DNA of 8,767 bases from Terriglobia bacterium (GTDB lineage Bacteria > Acidobacteriota > Terriglobia > UBA7540), in assembly GCA_022866195.1 (NCBI GenBank), contig JALHUF010000720.1:1-8767 (forward strand), written 5' to 3'. A model generated the notes under the pieces. The model made no database searches. It saw only the letters and a program-made list of their open reading frames with translations, and had not been told where the DNA came from. Positions 6,075-8,767 of this stretch are shown here, one piece after another (within the stretch, counting starts at the first letter, position 1; every line of letters begins with the position of its first letter). The position numbers were made by a program, and so were the translations under genes.

Positions 6075-6110
6075 CGGTGATTCTAATCGACGGGGTGCGT
6101 CAGGGGAAGT

Positions 6111-6129
6111 TAATCCTTGCCCCGGATTA
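6111..6129 (-). promoter_or_regulatory. Small stem-loop upstream of the SufT-like gene
   Basis: TAATCC and GGATTA pair around a 7-nt loop. It lies between the end of the radical SAM remnant and the promoter of the SufT-like gene. No T-run follows on the minus strand, so its role as a terminator is doubtful. The rest of 6130-6211 shows nothing recognisable. Confidence 0.25.
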
Positions 6130-6211
6130 GCGTCGCAGCCCGGACTGCCGTGGATCTGGGCGCACCGGGCGGCTGCGGCTCGTAGTGCCCAAGGTGAACG
6201 CGTGGTAAAAC

Positions 6212-6523
6212 TTACGGGGTAGCGGTGCTTTCAGGCACCGGCGCGGTGTGGGGAATCTCCCCGACGGGCGTCTTTTTACTTCGGCCGCGGAATCCGGAAC
6301 GAACCAGACTGCCGAGCGTATGAGTATTCTGCGCCAGCAGTTTGAGATACGCCCAGCGATTCATTTGCCTGAAGTAGATCCCGCGAAACAGCAGGCGGGA
6401 TACAAAGTGCATCAATTGATAGCCGAAGGGTTTCTTGTTCTCGACTAACCAGCGCTGAGCGCGGCGGAAGGCTGCGGGCGCGTAGCAATGGCTCCAGGCC
6501 TGCCGTATCTCGGCTTCTGCTTC
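6212..6523 (-). pseudogene. C-terminal part of the radical SAM gene, cut off by an in-frame TAG
   Basis: Directly after the TAG at 6524-6526 the same reading frame stays open for 103 codons to TAA at 6212. It begins EAEAEIRQAW and ends in PVPESTATP. The translation looks like real protein: an Arg/Trp/aromatic-rich stretch includes KKPFGYQLMHFVSRLLF and RGIYFRQMNRWAYLKLLAQN. This is the kind of tail that follows the PKGLSP segment in B12-binding radical SAM proteins. Together the parts would give a 527-residue protein including the stop position, a normal family length. There is no good start or ribosome binding site for independent translation; only a TTG at 6415 is available. Most likely this is the detached end of the upstream gene, from a point mutation (CAG, GAG or AAG to TAG) or a sequencing error. 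Confidence 0.7.
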
Positions 6524-7795
6524 CTACGGCGACAACCCCTTGGGGGCATAGGCTGTTTTGAAGGCCTGAAAATCCAGCCAGTGTTCCGGGCGTGTCAGGC
6601 GTCCCTCGTCCCGCAGGCGGTCGTATAAGGGGGTTGCTGGATAGGGAGTGAGCAAGCCAAACACCGGCAAGCCGGCCGGCCAGTTGTCAATCTCCTGAAT
6701 CGTTTTGCGCGCCACGCCGGGCTTGTCGGCCTCCATCCCGAAAATGAAGGACGTGATGCCGTAAACGTCATGTTTGGCGAGGTTGTTCAGGGCAGCCTTG
6801 TACTCCTCCGGCTTGTTAAACTCCTTATGGGCACCCTTCAGGCTATCCGGATCCACAGACTCCAGACCTATGAAGATCCAGCGGCCGCCGGTTGCCGCGA
6901 TAAGTTGCACCAACTCCTCGTCCTGTAAGAGATTGATGCTGATTTGGCCGGTCCAGGGAAGGCAGGCGTCGTGGCGAATCATATCGCGCAACAGGGATTT
7001 GGCACGCGCGCGGTTGATGGCAAAATTATCGTCCACGAAGAAGGCTATGGGGAGGCCATTCCTCTGCTTGGCCATGGCCTTCAAGCGGAGCAGCTCAGCG
7101 ATGACGTTCTCATTCTCGCGGAAACGAAGCTGGTGTCCAAAGAAACCCGTCACCGTGCAGAAGTCGCATCCATAGGGGCAACCACGTCCGGTTTCTACCG
7201 GGAGGAGGTAAACACTGTCGTAGTTGAACTGGAAATGCCTCAGGAGCTTCTTGATCCCGGCCGGAACAAAGCGCATCAGGTCGAACCGTGCCAGGTCCAC
7301 CTCCTCCCAGGCAACCACGGGATAGTGAGCGAGAGAGGGTTTGACTTCCTTGCCCGCCACCGTCGCCGGCCGGTACACATTCTGCAGTTGCCCGCGGACG
7401 GCGTCGTGGACCACCAGGGGCCAAGTATCTTCGGCCTCACCCACCACCACGGCATCCGCATAGCGAGGGTGGCCCGTCAGGCCCAAGGGCTCATCGGGCA
7501 CGGCGGTGACGTGCGGGCCGCCCATGACAATCGGCACCGTGGTGGCCTGGCGAATGGCGGCGGCCATCCGGTAGGCACTTTGCGCCATGCGGGTCATGAA
7601 GCCCATGCCCACCAGGTCAACGTGATTCTGGGCGATGAAATCTACGAGTTCTTCAGGACGGTAATGCTGAGCGTTGCCATCGATTATGGTGACGCGGTGT
7701 TCCTTGGGCGTGAGCCTCTGCAGCAAGAATGGCCAGAGATGAGGAACGAAATTGCGGGTGACTTCGTTGTCTGGCACGTAAAAAAGGATGTGCAT
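6524..7795 (-). CDS. B12-binding-domain radical SAM protein, C-terminally truncated by a TAG
   Basis: An enzyme that uses S-adenosylmethionine and a [4Fe-4S] cluster, with an N-terminal cobalamin-binding fold. Such proteins include methyltransferases acting on unreactive carbons (for example hopanoid C-methylases) and other modifying enzymes. The substrate cannot be told. Residues 1-150 are Rossmann-like, with PIVMGGPHVTAVPDEPL (88-104) and VVVGEAED (116-123). No DxHxxG cobalamin-ligand motif is seen, which is common in this class. The radical SAM core has the cluster motif GRGCPYGCDFC (Cys206, Cys210, Cys213), then VDDNFAINR (254-262), FIGLESVDPDSLKGAHKE (308-325) and FGLLTPYPATPLYDRL (379-394). 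It stops after YAPKGLSP at residue 423, where relatives continue for roughly 100 residues; that stretch is still present downstream in frame. The ATG at 7795 is fixed by an in-frame TAG eight codons upstream; the ribosome binding site is weak. Whether the shortened protein works is unknown. Confidence 0.85.
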   Translation of the reverse strand: MHILFYVPDNEVTRNFVPHLWPFLLQRLTPKEHRVTIIDGNAQHYRPEELVDFIAQNHVDLVGMGFMTRMAQSAYRMAAAIRQATTVPIVMGGPHVTAVPDEPLGLTGHPRYADAVVVGEAEDTWPLVVHDAVRGQLQNVYRPATVAGKEVKPSLAHYPVVAWEEVDLARFDLMRFVPAGIKKLLRHFQFNYDSVYLLPVETGRGCPYGCDFCTVTGFFGHQLRFRENENVIAELLRLKAMAKQRNGLPIAFFVDDNFAINRARAKSLLRDMIRHDACLPWTGQISINLLQDEELVQLIAATGGRWIFIGLESVDPDSLKGAHKEFNKPEEYKAALNNLAKHDVYGITSFIFGMEADKPGVARKTIQEIDNWPAGLPVFGLLTPYPATPLYDRLRDEGRLTRPEHWLDFQAFKTAYAPKGLSP

Positions 7796-7997
7796 GAACG
7801 TCCAGTCCAGGAGCTAGGGAGTAGCTTCCGACACGAAATTTCCGAGTCGGGAGAACGGGGAAGCGCTGGCGTGCTCTTGCTGGGCTTCAGCGCGCGGGAA
7901 ATGTCGCAAGACCTACTTCAATCGGGCAGCTGAAATCTCTCGCCCAGCGGGGCACACTAGACCGTTCCGGCGCATTTTACACCAATCCACCCTTACC

Positions 7998-8767
<770 letters not shown>

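Noticed and set aside
6212..6415. Separate 67-aa gene starting at TTG on the minus strand
   Set aside because: It is in the same frame as the radical SAM gene, the frame is open between them, and it has no ribosome binding site. It is the detached tail of that gene.
6524..6526. TAG read as an amino acid (pyrrolysine or reassigned amber codon)
   Set aside because: TAG serves as the normal terminator of at least five genes in the window, and no supporting machinery or motif is visible.
7809..7822. Two heptamers (AGGAGCT, AGGGAGT) upstream of the radical SAM gene
   Set aside because: Two imperfect units could arise by chance and there is no extension on either side.
7828..7850. Inverted repeat CCGAC / GTCGG as an operator for the radical SAM gene
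   Set aside because: Only 5 bp per arm with a 13-nt gap in GC-rich DNA; expected by chance.
6944..7933. Long open frame (329 codons) on the + strand, antisense to the radical SAM gene
   Set aside because: It mirrors the GC-rich codon pattern of the opposite gene, has no recognisable motifs, and the minus-strand gene has clear radical SAM signatures.

Overview
The window is chromosomal DNA of a GC-rich bacterium with mostly housekeeping genes. No tRNA, rRNA, insertion sequence or CRISPR array is visible. The gene mix and the many purine-rich 7-bp repeats between genes resemble Acidobacteriota. That placement is an inference from general impression, not from a marker gene.

Layout, left to right. 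A secreted protein of unknown function (94-1032, +) converges on a two-gene ABC exporter operon of the NatA/NatB (YhaQ/YhaP) type. In that operon the ATPase (2411-3316, -) overlaps its permease (1138-2418, -) by 8 nt. A 236-bp divergent region separates the exporter from thioredoxin reductase trxB (3553-4491, +), which is followed by a monofunctional proline dehydrogenase (4598-5509, +). A repeat-filled convergent gap (5510-5774) leads to a small MIP18/DUF59 (SufT-like) iron-sulfur assembly protein (5775-6044, -). Upstream of it is a B12-binding radical SAM protein (6524-7795, -). A single in-frame TAG cuts this protein off from a further 103 codons that remain open and protein-like (down to 6212). 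The window ends inside an RNase E/G-family gene (7998-8767, -, 5' end missing).

The genes do not form one pathway. Two weak links can be drawn. TrxB and proline dehydrogenase are both flavin redox enzymes in tandem. The SufT-like protein lies downstream of a gene whose product needs a [4Fe-4S] cluster.

The most interesting material is non-coding. Arrays with an exact 7-bp period sit in several gaps. Most start at or within a few nucleotides of a stop codon, with the G-rich strand matching the transcript of the gene just ended. Several different unit sequences share this period, and two arrays have canonical G-quadruplex spacing. One inverted pair forms a large hairpin that ends 6 nt before the proline dehydrogenase start. 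Other points of note are the amber interruption of the radical SAM gene, a perfect 10+1+10 palindrome between a -10-like box and the ribosome binding site of the SufT-like gene, and a coding-like leader in front of the ABC ATPase that resembles the start of lipoyl synthase.
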